This document shows positions 1 through 11,761 of a stretch of 64,000 bases of DNA, piece after piece (the first letter of the stretch is position 1; the number at the start of each line of letters is the position of its first letter). The notes beneath the pieces were generated by a model. The model was not told the origin of the DNA, did no database searches, and saw only the letters and a list, made by a program, of their open reading frames with translations. Location of the stretch: contig NZ_BJOU01000017.1 of NCBI RefSeq assembly GCF_009932435.1, forward strand, positions 124,001 to 188,000. The letters are read 5' to 3'. This stretch comes from Gordonia crocea. Lineage in GTDB: Bacteria; Actinomycetota; Actinomycetes; Mycobacteriales; Mycobacteriaceae. The position numbers and the translations under genes were made by a program.

Positions 1-411
1 TTTGCTCGCGTTCGCGCTGGCCACATCCTGCAAGTGGTAGAGGTAGGCGGCGATGGCCCCCCAGGCCCCGGTGGCGACCGCCCCCAGGATCGCCGACGCC
101 TTGGCCAGCGCCACCAGGCGCGCCACCGTCAGGGGGTGCAACTGCTCCTTCGCCTGACCGACTTCGTTGTCCGCGACGCGTCGGCGCACCGCGAATCCGG
201 CGACCGCCTCGAGCGCGGCCAGGACCAGCAGGACCGCGCTGGTGTACCAGCGGATCGTCGGGAAATCGCCGAAGTTGTAGGCGATGAACACCCACGCCAG
301 GACGGCGGCCCCGACGGCGACCATCACCAGGTCGCGCAGCTTGGTGGGTCCCAGACCGTTCGGGTTGTCCGGATCGGGCCGGCGCGGCTCGAGGTCCGAC
401 GGTCGGCTCAT
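1..411 (-). CDS. DUF3180 membrane protein, N-terminal part (cut by window edge)
   Basis: The first 137 codons of a small membrane protein are visible; the reading frame is still open at the window edge. A charged, proline-rich N-terminus (starting [11 protein letters not shown]) is followed by three hydrophobic stretches, near residues 28-46, 55-72 and 97-125. The ATG overlaps the folK stop codon as ATGA, so it is translationally coupled as the last gene of the folate operon. The same position after folK is held by a DUF3180 protein (Rv3605c) in M. tuberculosis. The function of the family is unknown. The assignment rests on topology and position. Confidence 0.8.
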   Translation of the reverse strand, partial: MSRPSDLEPRRPDPDNPNGLGPTKLRDLVMVAVGAAVLAWVFIAYNFGDFPTIRWYTSAVLLVLAALEAVAGFAVRRRVADNEVGQAKEQLHPLTVARLVALAKASAILGAVATGAWGAIAAYLYHLQDVASANASK

Positions 412-950
412 CGCACCGGCCCCCGGGCCCACGGCACCTCGGTGTCGAGGATGTCGATCCCGGCCCGCTCGTCGGGACCGAGGGCGGCGACGAGATCGGC
501 GACAGCGGTCGACCCGTCGGGCCGGTCGAGCACCGCGGCGGGATCGGCGGCCAGCCACGGGATCAGGACGAATCCCCGCTCGTGGGCGCGCGGGTGCGGC
601 AGGATCAGTTCCTCGGTCGCGCTGAACAGGGGATTCCCCTCGTCATCGCGCACGGCGACGACGTCCACGTCGAGGGTCCGCGGACCCCAGCGGACCTCGC
701 GGCGCCGGTCCGCGGCCGCCTCCAACTCGGCGCCGCGACGCAACCACGACAACCCGTCGCGGTCGCCGGCGACGATCAAGGTGATGTTGTAGAAGTCGTC
801 CTGCGCCACCGGGCCCCACGGCGGGGTGACGTACACCGGCGAGACGGCGAGAACCCGGTCCGATCCGGCCGAGAAGCCCTCGACCACGCCGGCCAGATGG
901 CCCAGCCGGTCGCCCAGGTTCGACCCGGCCGACAGCACCGCGGTGCTCAT
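408..950 (-). CDS. folK: 2-amino-4-hydroxy-6-hydroxymethyldihydropteridine pyrophosphokinase
   Basis: HPPK transfers pyrophosphate from ATP to 6-hydroxymethyl-dihydropterin in cytosolic folate synthesis, making the substrate of FolP. The 180-residue length fits the family. Visible motifs are SAGSNLGDR at the N-terminus, a pterin-loop region around [10 protein letters not shown], the signature [12 protein letters not shown] and [13 protein letters not shown]. The ATG at 950 overlaps the folB stop by four bases (ATGA); an open frame continues upstream inside folB but has no homology. It sits between folB and the DUF3180 gene in one operon. Confidence 0.96.
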   Translation of the reverse strand: MSTAVLSAGSNLGDRLGHLAGVVEGFSAGSDRVLAVSPVYVTPPWGPVAQDDFYNITLIVAGDRDGLSWLRRGAELEAAADRRREVRWGPRTLDVDVVAVRDDEGNPLFSATEELILPHPRAHERGFVLIPWLAADPAAVLDRPDGSTAVADLVAALGPDERAGIDILDTEVPWARGPVR

Positions 951-1333
951 CCGCGCCCCCGGACGAGCATCGTCTTGCGGGAGCGTCGGGTGACCACCGC
1001 GACGTCGTCGAACGTGAGCGGGATCGGCGCGGACGGCTTGTGGACGGTCACCTCGACCGCGTGCAGGCGGTCGTCGGCCATCACCGCCTCGGCGATGTCG
1101 GAGCCCAGTTTCTCGATCAGGTTGCAGGGCTCGCCGGACACGATGTCGTGGACCAGTTGGGCCAGGGCCCCGTAGTCGAGGGTGTCGGCGAGGTCGTCGG
1201 AGTCGGCGGCCACCGAGAGGTCCAGCCACACCGAGACATCGATGATGAAGTCCTGCCCGTCGCGGCGCTCGTGGTCGAAGACGCCGTGGTGGCCGCGGAC
1301 CTTCAGGCCGCGCAACTCGATCCGATCAGCCAT
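947..1333 (-). CDS. folB: Dihydroneopterin aldolase
   Basis: DHNA converts 7,8-dihydroneopterin to 6-hydroxymethyl-dihydropterin and glycolaldehyde in the folate pathway. The start at 1333 ([12 protein letters not shown]) gives 128 residues, the usual length; the longer upstream frame lies inside folP. Family features include the [15 protein letters not shown]-terminal stretch, the substrate-binding Glu region [13 protein letters not shown], and [11 protein letters not shown] holding the catalytic Lys. It overlaps folP by 8 bp and folK by 4 bp, indicating coupled translation. Confidence 0.95.
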   Translation of the reverse strand: MADRIELRGLKVRGHHGVFDHERRDGQDFIIDVSVWLDLSVAADSDDLADTLDYGALAQLVHDIVSGEPCNLIEKLGSDIAEAVMADDRLHAVEVTVHKPSAPIPLTFDDVAVVTRRSRKTMLVRGRG

Positions 1334-2201
1334 CGACCGCTCCTTCTTCCGTTGTCCAGGCCCGCGCCACCGCGACGGCATCCCGGCTCGCCGCCGCATC
1401 GTGGACGCGCAGCCCCCACACCCCGGCCGCGGCGGCCAGCGCCGACACCGCGGCCGTGGCCACCTCGCGCCCGGCGGGCGGGCGGTCGACTCCGTCGACG
1501 GCGAGCAATGACCCGAGGAACCGCTTGCGCGACGCCCCGACCAGCACCGGGAAGCCCAGCCCGACCAGGGTCGGCAAACCGCGCAACAGCGCCCAGTTGT
1601 GTGCGGCGCTCTTGGCGAAGCCCAGGCCGGGATCGAGGATCAACCGGTCCGGATCGACTCCCGCGGTCACCGCCGCGTCGACCTGGGCGAGCAACTCGCC
1701 GCTCACCTCGCCGACCACGTCGCGGTAGGCACCCGCCTGTCCGGCGCGATGGGTGAAGTCGTCCGGACCGTAAGGCCCGTCGCCGGCGCGGTCGGTCAGC
1801 GGGCGCCAGTGCATCAGGATCCACGGCAGATCCGCTTCGGCGACCACGGCGGCCATCTGGTCGTCGGCGCGGCCGCCCGAGACGTCGTTGACGTACGCCG
1901 CGCCGGCGTCGATCGCGGCGGCGGCCACCCCCGCGCGCATGGTGTCCACCGAGACGACGATCCCCTCCGCGGCCAATTCGCGGATGATCGGGACGACGCG
2001 CTCGATCTCCACCTGCTCGTCGACGCGGTGCGCGCCGGGCCGGGTGGACTCCCCGCCGACGTCGATGACGTCGGCCCCGTCGGCGTGCAACGCCCGCGCC
2101 TGGTCGAGCGCGGCGCCGGGATCCAGGAACCGGCCGCCGTCGGAGAAGGAATCGGCGGTCACGTTGACCACGCCCAGGATCTTCACGCCGCCCCGGTCCA
2201 T
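1326..2201 (-). CDS. folP: Dihydropteroate synthase
   Basis: DHPS condenses 6-hydroxymethyl-dihydropterin pyrophosphate with p-aminobenzoate and is the sulfonamide target. The 291-residue protein has the TIM-barrel signatures: [13 protein letters not shown] near the N-terminus (family NxTPDSFSDGG), [23 protein letters not shown], the YVNDVSGG loop, [11 protein letters not shown] and GASRKRFLG. The start at 2201 lies 4 bp after the folE stop. It is the functional FolP1 type, placed folE-folP-folB-folK as in mycobacteria. Confidence 0.96.
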   Translation of the reverse strand: MDRGGVKILGVVNVTADSFSDGGRFLDPGAALDQARALHADGADVIDVGGESTRPGAHRVDEQVEIERVVPIIRELAAEGIVVSVDTMRAGVAAAAIDAGAAYVNDVSGGRADDQMAAVVAEADLPWILMHWRPLTDRAGDGPYGPDDFTHRAGQAGAYRDVVGEVSGELLAQVDAAVTAGVDPDRLILDPGLGFAKSAAHNWALLRGLPTLVGLGFPVLVGASRKRFLGSLLAVDGVDRPPAGREVATAAVSALAAAAGVWGLRVHDAAASRDAVAVARAWTTEEGAVDG

Positions 2202-2205
2202 CCGA

Positions 2206-2797
2206 TCACCGGACGATCAGTTGCAGGGCCTCGCTGCGCGACACCGCGTTGGACTTGAAGATCCCGCGAACCGCCGACGTCGTGGTGCTCGAGCCCGGCT
2301 TGCGGATGCCCCGCATCGCCATGCACAGGTGCTCCGCCTCGATGACGACGATGACGCCGCGGGGGTCGAGCTTGTTCATCACCGCATCGGCGATCTGGCT
2401 GGTGAGGCGTTCCTGCACCTGCGGGCGCTTGGCGTAGAGGTCCACCACCCGCGCAAGCTTGGACAGACCGGTGACCCGGCCCGACTCGCCCGGGATGTAG
2501 CCCACGTGGGCGACGCCGTGGAAGGCGACCAGGTGGTGCTCGCAGGTCGAGTAGAGCGGGATGTCCTTGACGAGGACCAGTTCCTGGTGGTTCTCGTCGA
2601 AGGTCGTCTCCAGCACCTCGTCGGGGTCGGTGTAGAGCCCGGCGAATACCTCGTGGAAGGCGTTGGCCACCCGGGTGGGCGTGCGGATCAGTCCCTCGCG
2701 GTCGGGGTCCTCCCCGACGGCGATGAGCAGTTCGCGCACGGCCGCCTCGGCGCGCGCCTGGTCGAATCGGCCGGTCCCGGCGGCCCCCGCAATGGCC

Positions 2798-2808
<11 letters not shown>
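2206..2808 (-). CDS. folE: GTP cyclohydrolase I
   Basis: FolE opens GTP to 7,8-dihydroneopterin triphosphate, the first step of tetrahydrofolate synthesis. The Zn and active-site motifs are plain: [20 protein letters not shown] and [20 protein letters not shown]. The ATG at 2808 (MSAEAIAG) gives 200 residues, the usual length, and overlaps the ftsH 3' end by 11 bp. A 14-codon longer start at 2850 would lie wholly inside ftsH and is less likely. Confidence 0.96.
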
Positions 2809-5158
<2,350 letters not shown>

Positions 5159-5281
5159 GCGTGCTACGGCGGCGCCGTAATGCGCCGCCAACGTCCTTCC
5201 ATCGGAGATTTCCCACCAGGTTACCCGGACGTTCGCACCGCTGCCCGCACTGCGGCCGGGACCGCTGCGGCGGCGCGATCC

Positions 5282-5845
5282 TCAGCCCTGATAGACCGAC
5301 GGCTTGAGCCGGCCGATGAACGGGAGGTCGCGGTACCGCTCGGCGTAGTCGAGGCCGTAGCCGACGACGAAGTCATTGGGGATGTCGAACCCGACGTCGG
5401 CGACGTCCAAGTCGGCGCGCACCGCATCCGGCTTGCGCAGCAGCGTGCACACGCTCAATGAGCGCGGCGAGCGCGTCGCCAGGTTCTTGAGCAGCCAGGA
5501 CAGGGTGAGTCCCGAGTCGATGATGTCCTCGACGATCAGCACGTCGCGGTCGGCAATGTCGCGGTCGAGGTCCTTGAGGATCCGCACGACCCCTGACGAG
5601 GAGGTCGACGAGCCGTAGCTCGAGACCGCCATGAATTCCATCTGCGACGGGATGGGCAACGCCCGCGCGAAGTCGGTCATGAACATGATCGCGCCCTTGA
5701 GGACCCCGATGAGCACCAAGTCGTCAGGTGCGTCGCGGTACCGGGCGGCCACCGATTCGGCGAGTTCGGCAGTGCGCGCTTTGATCTGGTCCTCGGAGAT
5801 CAGGACTGCTTCGATGTCGTCACCGTAGGGCTCGCTCACCGACAT
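5282..5845 (-). CDS. hpt: Hypoxanthine(-guanine) phosphoribosyltransferase
   Basis: Salvages hypoxanthine and guanine to IMP and GMP using PRPP. The 187-residue protein carries the PRPP-binding loop [14 protein letters not shown], the flexible-loop [10 protein letters not shown] and the [13 protein letters not shown] motif typical of HGPRTs. It lies between tilS and ftsH on the same strand, as in M. tuberculosis (hpt beside mesJ/tilS). The ATG at 5845 opens [12 protein letters not shown]; a 125-bp spacer separates it from tilS. Confidence 0.95.
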   Translation of the reverse strand: MSVSEPYGDDIEAVLISEDQIKARTAELAESVAARYRDAPDDLVLIGVLKGAIMFMTDFARALPIPSQMEFMAVSSYGSSTSSSGVVRILKDLDRDIADRDVLIVEDIIDSGLTLSWLLKNLATRSPRSLSVCTLLRKPDAVRADLDVADVGFDIPNDFVVGYGLDYAERYRDLPFIGRLKPSVYQG

Positions 5846-5970
5846 AGCTTGTCACGGATTCCTCGGCGGCCACCAGTCGACCGGCGCGCCCGCTTTCCTC
5901 ACGGCGCCACCACGCTGCCCAGCCAGGTCGATAACGAGGGCACGGGTTGGTTCGCCGCGAACCTGCTCCG

Positions 5971-6930
5971 TTAACGGGGTTGGCGCGCCAGCCGGAGGTG
6001 GTCGTCGACCCGCTCGACGACCAGCCGCGAATCCTCATCGCCGCCCACCGCGACGGGGCCCTGCCCACGCCAGCGGGTGACCAGCGCGTCGACCGCGGCG
6101 ACGACGGCGTGGTTCGGCCCACCGATCTCGCCCAGCCATCGGTGCAGCACCCGGGTTCGCAGCGCCTGCGGCGCGCGGGCCAGCGGTTCGACGACGAGTG
6201 CACCGGCCCGGGCACAGGCCACCGCCAGTTCGTCGGCCAGCTCGTCGAGAAGCTCGTTGTCGGCGGCCAGCAGGTCCGCGGTGCGCGCCAAGGCCGGTGC
6301 CACTCCCCCGCCGAGGACCTCCTCCAGCAGCGGGAGTACCTCGGCGCGCACCCGCACGCGGGTGAAGCGCGGGTCGTCGTTGTGCGGGTCGCGCGCGGGC
6401 GCCAACCCCCATTGCGCGCAGGCGGCGACGGTGTCGGCCCGGCGCAACCCCAGCAGCGGTCGGCCCCACGGCTCCCGCCAGGCCCGCATGCCCGACAGCG
6501 ACGCCGGGCCCGAGCCCCGCGCCAGCCCCAGCAGGACCGTCTCGGCCTGGTCGTCGAGGGTGTGGCCCACCAGCACCGGGCGCCCGCTGCGCGCCGAGTC
6601 CAATGCCGCGTACCGCGCGGATCGGGCGGCCGCCTCCACCCCCCCGTCGTCGCCGACGACGACCGACACCACGGTCGCCCGCGCCCCCAGCGACTCGGCG
6701 GCCGCGGCCGCGTCGGCGGCCACGCGCGCGGACTGCGGCTGCAACCCGTGGTCGACGATGAGCGCCTCGACGGCGAGGTCGGACCGCACCGCGGCGGCGG
6801 TCAAGGCCAGCGAATCCGGGCCGCCGGACAGGGCGACGCACACTTCGCGTCCGGTCAGGTGGCTGCCCGCGAAGGCACGGACCGCGCCGAGGAGCGCGCC
6901 GGGTCCCCTCAGAGCACTCGGGCGATCCAC
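5971..6930 (-). CDS. tilS: tRNA(Ile)-lysidine synthase
   Basis: TilS ligates lysine to C34 of the CAU-anticodon tRNA-Ile, allowing AUA decoding. The PP-loop ATP motif LSGGPDS is followed by LIVDHGLQP, the ARSARYAALD stretch, HTLDDQAETVLLGLARGSG and RPLLGLRR, all typical. The GTG at 6930 is chosen because it gives a VDRPSAL N-terminus like the mycobacterial MDRQSAV and 319 residues; it overlaps the preceding metalloprotease gene by 22 bp. No ATG is available near the PP-loop. Confidence 0.93.
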   Translation of the reverse strand: MDRPSALRGPGALLGAVRAFAGSHLTGREVCVALSGGPDSLALTAAAVRSDLAVEALIVDHGLQPQSARVAADAAAAAESLGARATVVSVVVGDDGGVEAAARSARYAALDSARSGRPVLVGHTLDDQAETVLLGLARGSGPASLSGMRAWREPWGRPLLGLRRADTVAACAQWGLAPARDPHNDDPRFTRVRVRAEVLPLLEEVLGGGVAPALARTADLLAADNELLDELADELAVACARAGALVVEPLARAPQALRTRVLHRWLGEIGGPNHAVVAAVDALVTRWRGQGPVAVGGDEDSRLVVERVDDHLRLARQPR

Positions 6931-8024
6931 CGGTCCGGCTCGTCGATCTCGTCGGGGCGGGGCAGCGTGTCCGGCGCCGTCCAGATGGTGTTGAACCGTT
7001 CCATGCCGACGGCGTCGACGACGTGGTCGGTGAAGGCCTTGCCGCGGATGTATTGAGCGAGTTTGGCGTCCATCCCGATCAGCGCCCGCATGACGCGTGC
7101 GATCGGGTTGCGCGGCGCGGTGCGCCGCGCGTCGAATCCGGCCCGGATCTGGGCCACCGTCGGTACGTGCGCGGGGCCGACGGCGTCCATGACGTGGTCG
7201 GCGTGGCCCTCGAGGAGCGTGCCCAGCATCATCAGGTTGGTGAAGGCGTCGTATTGCTCGGGGGACTGCAGCAGCTGCATCACGCCGAGTACCCCCGACT
7301 CGCGCGGCTTGTCGCTGCGCACCGCGGCCACCACCCGCGACACCAGTTCGGTGGTGGTCTCCTCGCCGGCCGCGGTCAACGTGGCCAGGTTGTCGACCAT
7401 GTAGTCGCGCAGCCACGGATTGGCCGAGAACTGCACCCGGTGAGTGACCTCGTGCAGGCACACCCACAGGCGGAAGTCCGAGGGCACGACCTTGAGCTTG
7501 CGCTCCACCGCGACGATGTTGGGGGCGACCAGCAGCAGCACCCCGTCGTCGCCGGTGCTCGGATCCTCGGTGAACGGGTCGTACTGGCCCAGGATCGCCC
7601 CGGACAGGAAGGCCAACAGGCCGCCGGCCTGGAAGCCGCCCGCCTTGGCCGTGAGGGTGGCCATCAACCCGCCGTCATCGGCATCGCCGCCGGCGTCGAA
7701 GCCCGGGTCCTCGTCCACATCGGCGGCCGCGGCCGCGGCGGCGCCGGTCATCGACCGCATCGACTCGGCGGCGGCGCCGACCCACTCGCCGCGGTCGATC
7801 ACCCGGGCGGCCGGGACCGCCAACCCGTCGGCCAGGCCGGTCACCTCACGCACCGGCGCCTCGGCGCGGGCCGAGGCCTCGGCGAGTTCGGCGTAGACCT
7901 GGTCACGCGTGTAGCGGGTCATCGCCGGGCCGCCGCGGGCCAGGCGGCGCCCGATCCCCGCGGCCACCTCCCAGTCGATCGCCGGGCCCGGGTCGCGGGG
8001 CGCGGCGGCGTCCGCGCCGGTCAC
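6909..8024 (-). CDS. Zinc-dependent metalloprotease, DUF2342 family (Rv3626c-like)
   Basis: A 371-residue protein with the zincin signature in LHEVTHRVQFSANPWLRDYM (HEVTH supplies two His ligands and the catalytic Glu). Other family landmarks are the N-terminal IDWEVAAGIGRRLARGGPA and the central FLSGAILGQYDPF. The substrate is unknown. The GTG at 8024 overlaps the dacB stop as GTGA, so the two genes are coupled; the longer frame upstream lies in dacB. The dacB-metalloprotease-tilS-hpt order is that of mycobacteria. The zincin fold call is strong, the cellular role open. Confidence 0.88.
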   Translation of the reverse strand: MTGADAAAPRDPGPAIDWEVAAGIGRRLARGGPAMTRYTRDQVYAELAEASARAEAPVREVTGLADGLAVPAARVIDRGEWVGAAAESMRSMTGAAAAAAADVDEDPGFDAGGDADDGGLMATLTAKAGGFQAGGLLAFLSGAILGQYDPFTEDPSTGDDGVLLLVAPNIVAVERKLKVVPSDFRLWVCLHEVTHRVQFSANPWLRDYMVDNLATLTAAGEETTTELVSRVVAAVRSDKPRESGVLGVMQLLQSPEQYDAFTNLMMLGTLLEGHADHVMDAVGPAHVPTVAQIRAGFDARRTAPRNPIARVMRALIGMDAKLAQYIRGKAFTDHVVDAVGMERFNTIWTAPDTLPRPDEIDEPDRWIARVL

Positions 8025-9397
8025 CGGCACCCGCAATCGCGGATCTTGCCGACGACGGCGTCGAGCGCCGGCCGGGCCACGTCGGGGGCGGTGCCGTTGG
8101 ACATCAGCGCGAAGGACAGCACCCGGCCGTCGACGGTCTGGACGATGCCGGTCAACGAGCTCACCCCGGTGAGGGTGCCCGTCTTGGCCCGGACCCATCC
8201 GGCGCCGGAGGTCTTGCGCGGGTTGAACCGATCGGTGAGGGTGCCGGTGCCGTTGGCCACCGGCAGCCCGTCGAGGAGCACCCGCAGCTGCGGGTAACGC
8301 GGCCCGGCGACCCCGGCCATCATGGCGTCGAGCACGCGGGCCGGCACCCGGTTGGCGTAGGACAGGCCCGACGCGTCGCGCAGGGTGACCCCCGTGGTGT
8401 CGAAACCCTTGTCGGCCAAGGTTTTCAGGACCGCGTCGGCGCCGCCGGCCAGGCTGCCCGGCCCACCGGCGGCCAACGACAGCTCGACCGAGAGGGTCTC
8501 GGCCAGCACGTTGTCGGAGAACCGCATCATGTCGTTGACCCGGGTGGCCAGGGTGGCCGATTTCACCGACGCCAGTACCTTCGCCCCCTCGGGAGCGACG
8601 GCCGTGGTGACCCCGCCCTTGAGTCCGAGCGCGGCAGCGAGGGCCTTGCCCGCGGCCAGCGCGGGGTCGGGCGTGCGCGGCGAGTACTCCTCGAGCGGCT
8701 CGAGCCGCCCTCCGTCGAGCATCAGCGATTTGATCGGTGCGATGTCGCCGCCGGCGATGTCGCGGCGGTCCCAGGTGCGGTCCATCGTCGGTCCGGTAAA
8801 GAGCGAGGTGTCCACGGCGACCGAGGTGGCCTTGACCCCGGCGGCGCGGAGTTGGGCGGCGAGGTCGGCGATGCGCGGCGCGTCGGTGTAGTAGGTGGGC
8901 GCCCCGGCCGGCTGGCCGGAGAGCGTCGGGTCGCCGCCCCCGCGCAGGATGATCTGCCCGTCGGCGCCGGCCAGCACCGTCGTCGTGAGGCGGCGGTCCT
9001 GCGGCATGCCGAGCAATGCGGCGACCGCGGTGAGGATCTTCGCGTTGGACGCCGGGATGAGTGGCTTGTCCGGGTTCTTCTCCCAGAGCACCGTGCCGGT
9101 GACCGGGTCGGAGACCTGACCGGTGAGCTCGCCGAGGTCCTTGTCGTTGGACACCTTCGCCAGGGCCATGGCCAGGCCGGAGGTCGACGGGGCGGGCGCC
9201 TGCGGGTTCACCGGGTGGATGGCCGGTGTCGGCGTGATGAGCTCCGGGCGGGCCGGCGTGCCGTCGGGGACCTTGTCACCGGCCATCAACGTCCGGCCGG
9301 CGACCACCCCGCCCCCGCCGAGCAGGGCGGCGACCAGCACCGCGACGACGGTCCAGCGCACCGCTGTCCCCCGTTTGCCCGAACCGCTCACCGTCAC
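8021..9397 (-). CDS. dacB: D-alanyl-D-alanine carboxypeptidase, peptidase family S13
   Basis: A PBP4-type low-molecular-weight penicillin-binding protein that trims or cleaves peptidoglycan stem peptides outside the membrane. A single N-terminal membrane segment ([20 protein letters not shown]) anchors the 458-residue protein. Active-site motifs are SNAK in [18 protein letters not shown] (SxxK), SDN in [13 protein letters not shown] and KTG in [16 protein letters not shown]. The GTG at 9397 ([10 protein letters not shown]) lies 91 bp from the divergent ppa gene; a second GTG six bases on is equally possible. The upstream extension of the frame would run into ppa's leader. Confidence 0.93.
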   Translation of the reverse strand: MTVSGSGKRGTAVRWTVVAVLVAALLGGGGVVAGRTLMAGDKVPDGTPARPELITPTPAIHPVNPQAPAPSTSGLAMALAKVSNDKDLGELTGQVSDPVTGTVLWEKNPDKPLIPASNAKILTAVAALLGMPQDRRLTTTVLAGADGQIILRGGGDPTLSGQPAGAPTYYTDAPRIADLAAQLRAAGVKATSVAVDTSLFTGPTMDRTWDRRDIAGGDIAPIKSLMLDGGRLEPLEEYSPRTPDPALAAGKALAAALGLKGGVTTAVAPEGAKVLASVKSATLATRVNDMMRFSDNVLAETLSVELSLAAGGPGSLAGGADAVLKTLADKGFDTTGVTLRDASGLSYANRVPARVLDAMMAGVAGPRYPQLRVLLDGLPVANGTGTLTDRFNPRKTSGAGWVRAKTGTLTGVSSLTGIVQTVDGRVLSFALMSNGTAPDVARPALDAVVGKIRDCGCR

Positions 9398-9488
9398 CTC
9401 CGCGCCATTCCCGGCGTCCGTTGCAGACCCGCTCAAGCTAAACAGTATCGTTGAACCGGCTTTGAGCCGACCAACGAGAGGAACAACC

Positions 9489-9977
9489 GTGGCCGTCGAC
9501 GTCATCATCGAGATCCCCAAGGGGAGCCGCAACAAGTACGAGGTCGACCATGAGACCGGTCGTGTCTACCTCGACCGCTACCTGTACACGTCGATGGGCT
9601 ACCCCGCCGACTACGGCTTCGTCGACCACACGCTCGGCGAGGACGGCGATCCGCTCGACGCGCTGGTCCTGCTCCCCGAGTCGGTCTTCCCGGGCTGCAC
9701 CGTCAAGGCCCGCGTCGTCGGGATGTACACGATGACCGACGAGGCCGGCGGCGACGACAAGCTGCTCTGCGTCCCCGCCGACGACGTGCGCTGGGACCAC
9801 ATCCAGGACATCGGCGACGTCAGCGACTTCGAGACCAAGGCCATCGCCCACTTCTTCGAGCACTACAAGGACCTCGAGCCGGGCAAGGAAGTCCAGCCGG
9901 GCGGATGGGTCGGCCGCGAGCAGGCCCAGAAGGTGCTCGACGAGGCCGTCGAGCGGCTCAAGACCCAGGGTCACTAG
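9489..9977 (+). CDS. ppa: Inorganic pyrophosphatase
   Basis: Soluble family I pyrophosphatase that drives biosynthetic reactions by hydrolysing PPi. The 162-residue protein shows [39 protein letters not shown] (the DxDPxD Mg-binding core) and the [10 protein letters not shown] segment. GTG at 9489 follows a GAGAGGAAC ribosome binding site; the frame upstream is antisense to dacB and not coding. It is divergent from dacB and its 3' end overlaps the convergent DUF1266 gene by 20 bp. Confidence 0.97.
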   Translation: MAVDVIIEIPKGSRNKYEVDHETGRVYLDRYLYTSMGYPADYGFVDHTLGEDGDPLDALVLLPESVFPGCTVKARVVGMYTMTDEAGGDDKLLCVPADDVRWDHIQDIGDVSDFETKAIAHFFEHYKDLEPGKEVQPGGWVGREQAQKVLDEAVERLKTQGH

Positions 9978-10851
9978 CCCCGTCTGGGCTGGGCCCGGGA
10001 TCGGTGGGCTCGGCATCTGAGGGCTCAGCATCTGAGGGCTCGGCATCTTCGGGATCGGGGAACGGCAGGTTGTTCCACGGTGAGACCGGCGAGTCCAACA
10101 GGGACCGCACCGCCCGGATCGACGGCACGAATGCCCGGCCCCACGTGTCCGGGTAGGTGACGATGCGCCCGGCATCCCAGCCCAGCGCATAATCCCGCCA
10201 CGACGTGTAGTCGAGCGCGGCGCGCCGCGCGACGGCCACCGCCACGTTGGCGACGGTGAACGGCGTCCCCCACCCCGATCGCACGCCCCACCGGGCCACC
10301 GACACCGCGCGGGTGTAGTCGTAGGCGTCGCAATGCGCCACCTGCTCGTCGATGTCGAGCACATGGGCGGCCCGCATGATCGTCTCGGCGCGGTTCACCT
10401 CGTCGATGGCGGCGGTGATCGGCGCGACGAAACGCTGCTGCTCGGAATCGGCGAAGATCGTTTCGATCTCGGCGACCCAGGTGGCCTCGTCGACGACGCG
10501 CAGGCCGAGGCGGCGCCGCGCCCGGGTCCGCGCCCGCACCGCCCAATACGCCTCGCCGGCACCGTACTCACCGTCGACGAGGCGGTTGATCACGGCCAAC
10601 CAGTGGTCCTCGTCGGTCACCCCCCACGTGTCGGTCAGCATGAGCCGGCATTCGGCGGCGTCCATCTGACCGCAATCCCACAGCGCGTTCCACGGGGTGC
10701 GGGAATTCATCAGCGTCAACGGGGCGCCCAGCGCAAGGCCTTGGGCGACGACGCCGTAGAGCGGACCCGAGGGGTCGACCGGGAGCACCGCGTCGCGGTA
10801 GTCGGCGGCACCGGCGGCGGCGATCTCCGCCGGTGAGTCCTGATAGTCCAT
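9958..10851 (-). CDS. DUF1266 family protein (paralogue 1)
   Basis: A 297-residue soluble protein with no signal peptide, last of three adjacent related genes. The N-terminal half has the DUF1266-type pattern of small residues then [21 protein letters not shown]; a second, more variable segment around [18 protein letters not shown] and [15 protein letters not shown] is shared with the neighbour genes. The C-terminal tail repeats DAEPS three times, encoded by 15-bp direct repeats. The 3' end overlaps ppa by 20 bp. DUF1266 proteins have no settled function; some domain architectures occur beside toxin or secretion genes, but nothing here shows that. Confidence 0.8.
   Translation of the reverse strand: MDYQDSPAEIAAAGAADYRDAVLPVDPSGPLYGVVAQGLALGAPLTLMNSRTPWNALWDCGQMDAAECRLMLTDTWGVTDEDHWLAVINRLVDGEYGAGEAYWAVRARTRARRRLGLRVVDEATWVAEIETIFADSEQQRFVAPITAAIDEVNRAETIMRAAHVLDIDEQVAHCDAYDYTRAVSVARWGVRSGWGTPFTVANVAVAVARRAALDYTSWRDYALGWDAGRIVTYPDTWGRAFVPSIRAVRSLLDSPVSPWNNLPFPDPEDAEPSDAEPSDAEPTDPGPSPDGASDPGS
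10006..10050 (-). repeat. Three 15-bp direct repeats in the 3' end of DUF1266 paralogue 1
   Basis: Three successive units of the form GGGCTCGGCATCTGA (plus strand) differ at one or two positions and encode the acidic DAEPS repeats of the protein's tail. They begin 29 bp after the ppa stop codon. Confidence 0.8.
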
Positions 10852-10855
10852 CGGT

Positions 10856-11761
10856 CTACTCCGCCACCGATCCGCTCGGGTCGCTCAGCGGGAAGGGCAG
10901 CGCCCGCCACGGACTGTGGTCGACGGCGAGCAGCGTGGCCGCCGCGGCCCGCACATCGTCCCAGTCGATGGTGTGGTGCAGCAGGGTGCCGGCCACCGCG
11001 GACACCGCGAACTCGGTCCACGACGCGAAGATGCGCGCCGCACTGTCCCGGGCGGTGAGAATCATCTGCCGGGCCTCGGCGGCTTCGGCATAGCCGGCCT
11101 GCACCCCGCACCGGGCCAGCCGCACCGCCCAGCCGAAGGTGTATCCGGCGATGGTCTCGACACAGCCGTCGGGGGCGAGGAGTCCGCAGCCGCGCAGGTA
11201 CTCGTCCACGGCGGTCACCTCGGCCAACCGGTGATGCGTGCCGTCGTAGGCATCCCCGCCGTAGTCGTGGTCGATGAGCCAGCGCCGCCACAGGTCGTCG
11301 AAGTCCTCGGCACGGTAGTCGCCGCTCGCGACGGCGGGGGCCCGGGCGACGAGCATCGCCTCGGCCTCGACGAACTCTTGCAGGCCGATCATCGAGGCGA
11401 CGACGGCGAACCAGTCCTGCGCGCCGTGGATACCCCACACCTGCTCGAGGTCGATACGCACCGAGTAGGCGCTGGTGCCGGTCTCGCGCACGGCATTCCA
11501 CGGCGTCGCGCCACCCGCGGCACCCAGCGCCCCCAACGCCAGTCCCTGGGCCAGCTCGCCGTACAGGGGACCGTCCGGGTCGACCGGGATCGTCGCGGTC
11601 GCATGCGCGGCCAACCCCCGCCGGTCGGCCCGGCTGCCCACCGCCTCGGCCGCCGAGTACCGCACCCAGCCGAGGTCTCCCCCGGCGCTGTCGCGACCGA
11701 AGGCCGCCGCCAGGTCGGCGGCGCTGAACGCATCGTCGGGGTCCGGCTCCCCCGTGCTCAC
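10856..11761 (-). CDS. DUF1266 family protein (paralogue 2)
   Basis: A 301-residue protein clearly related to both neighbours: it shares [22 protein letters not shown] with [22 protein letters not shown] of paralogue 1, then TPWNAV and LEQVWGIHGAQDWFAVV, and ends in the same WRALPFPLSDP pattern. GTG at 11761 overlaps the stop of paralogue 3 as GTGA; the next gene starts 4 bp after this stop. The trio is therefore a tight operon made by tandem duplication. No catalytic motif or export signal is visible. Confidence 0.8.
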   Translation of the reverse strand: MSTGEPDPDDAFSAADLAAAFGRDSAGGDLGWVRYSAAEAVGSRADRRGLAAHATATIPVDPDGPLYGELAQGLALGALGAAGGATPWNAVRETGTSAYSVRIDLEQVWGIHGAQDWFAVVASMIGLQEFVEAEAMLVARAPAVASGDYRAEDFDDLWRRWLIDHDYGGDAYDGTHHRLAEVTAVDEYLRGCGLLAPDGCVETIAGYTFGWAVRLARCGVQAGYAEAAEARQMILTARDSAARIFASWTEFAVSAVAGTLLHHTIDWDDVRAAAATLLAVDHSPWRALPFPLSDPSGSVAE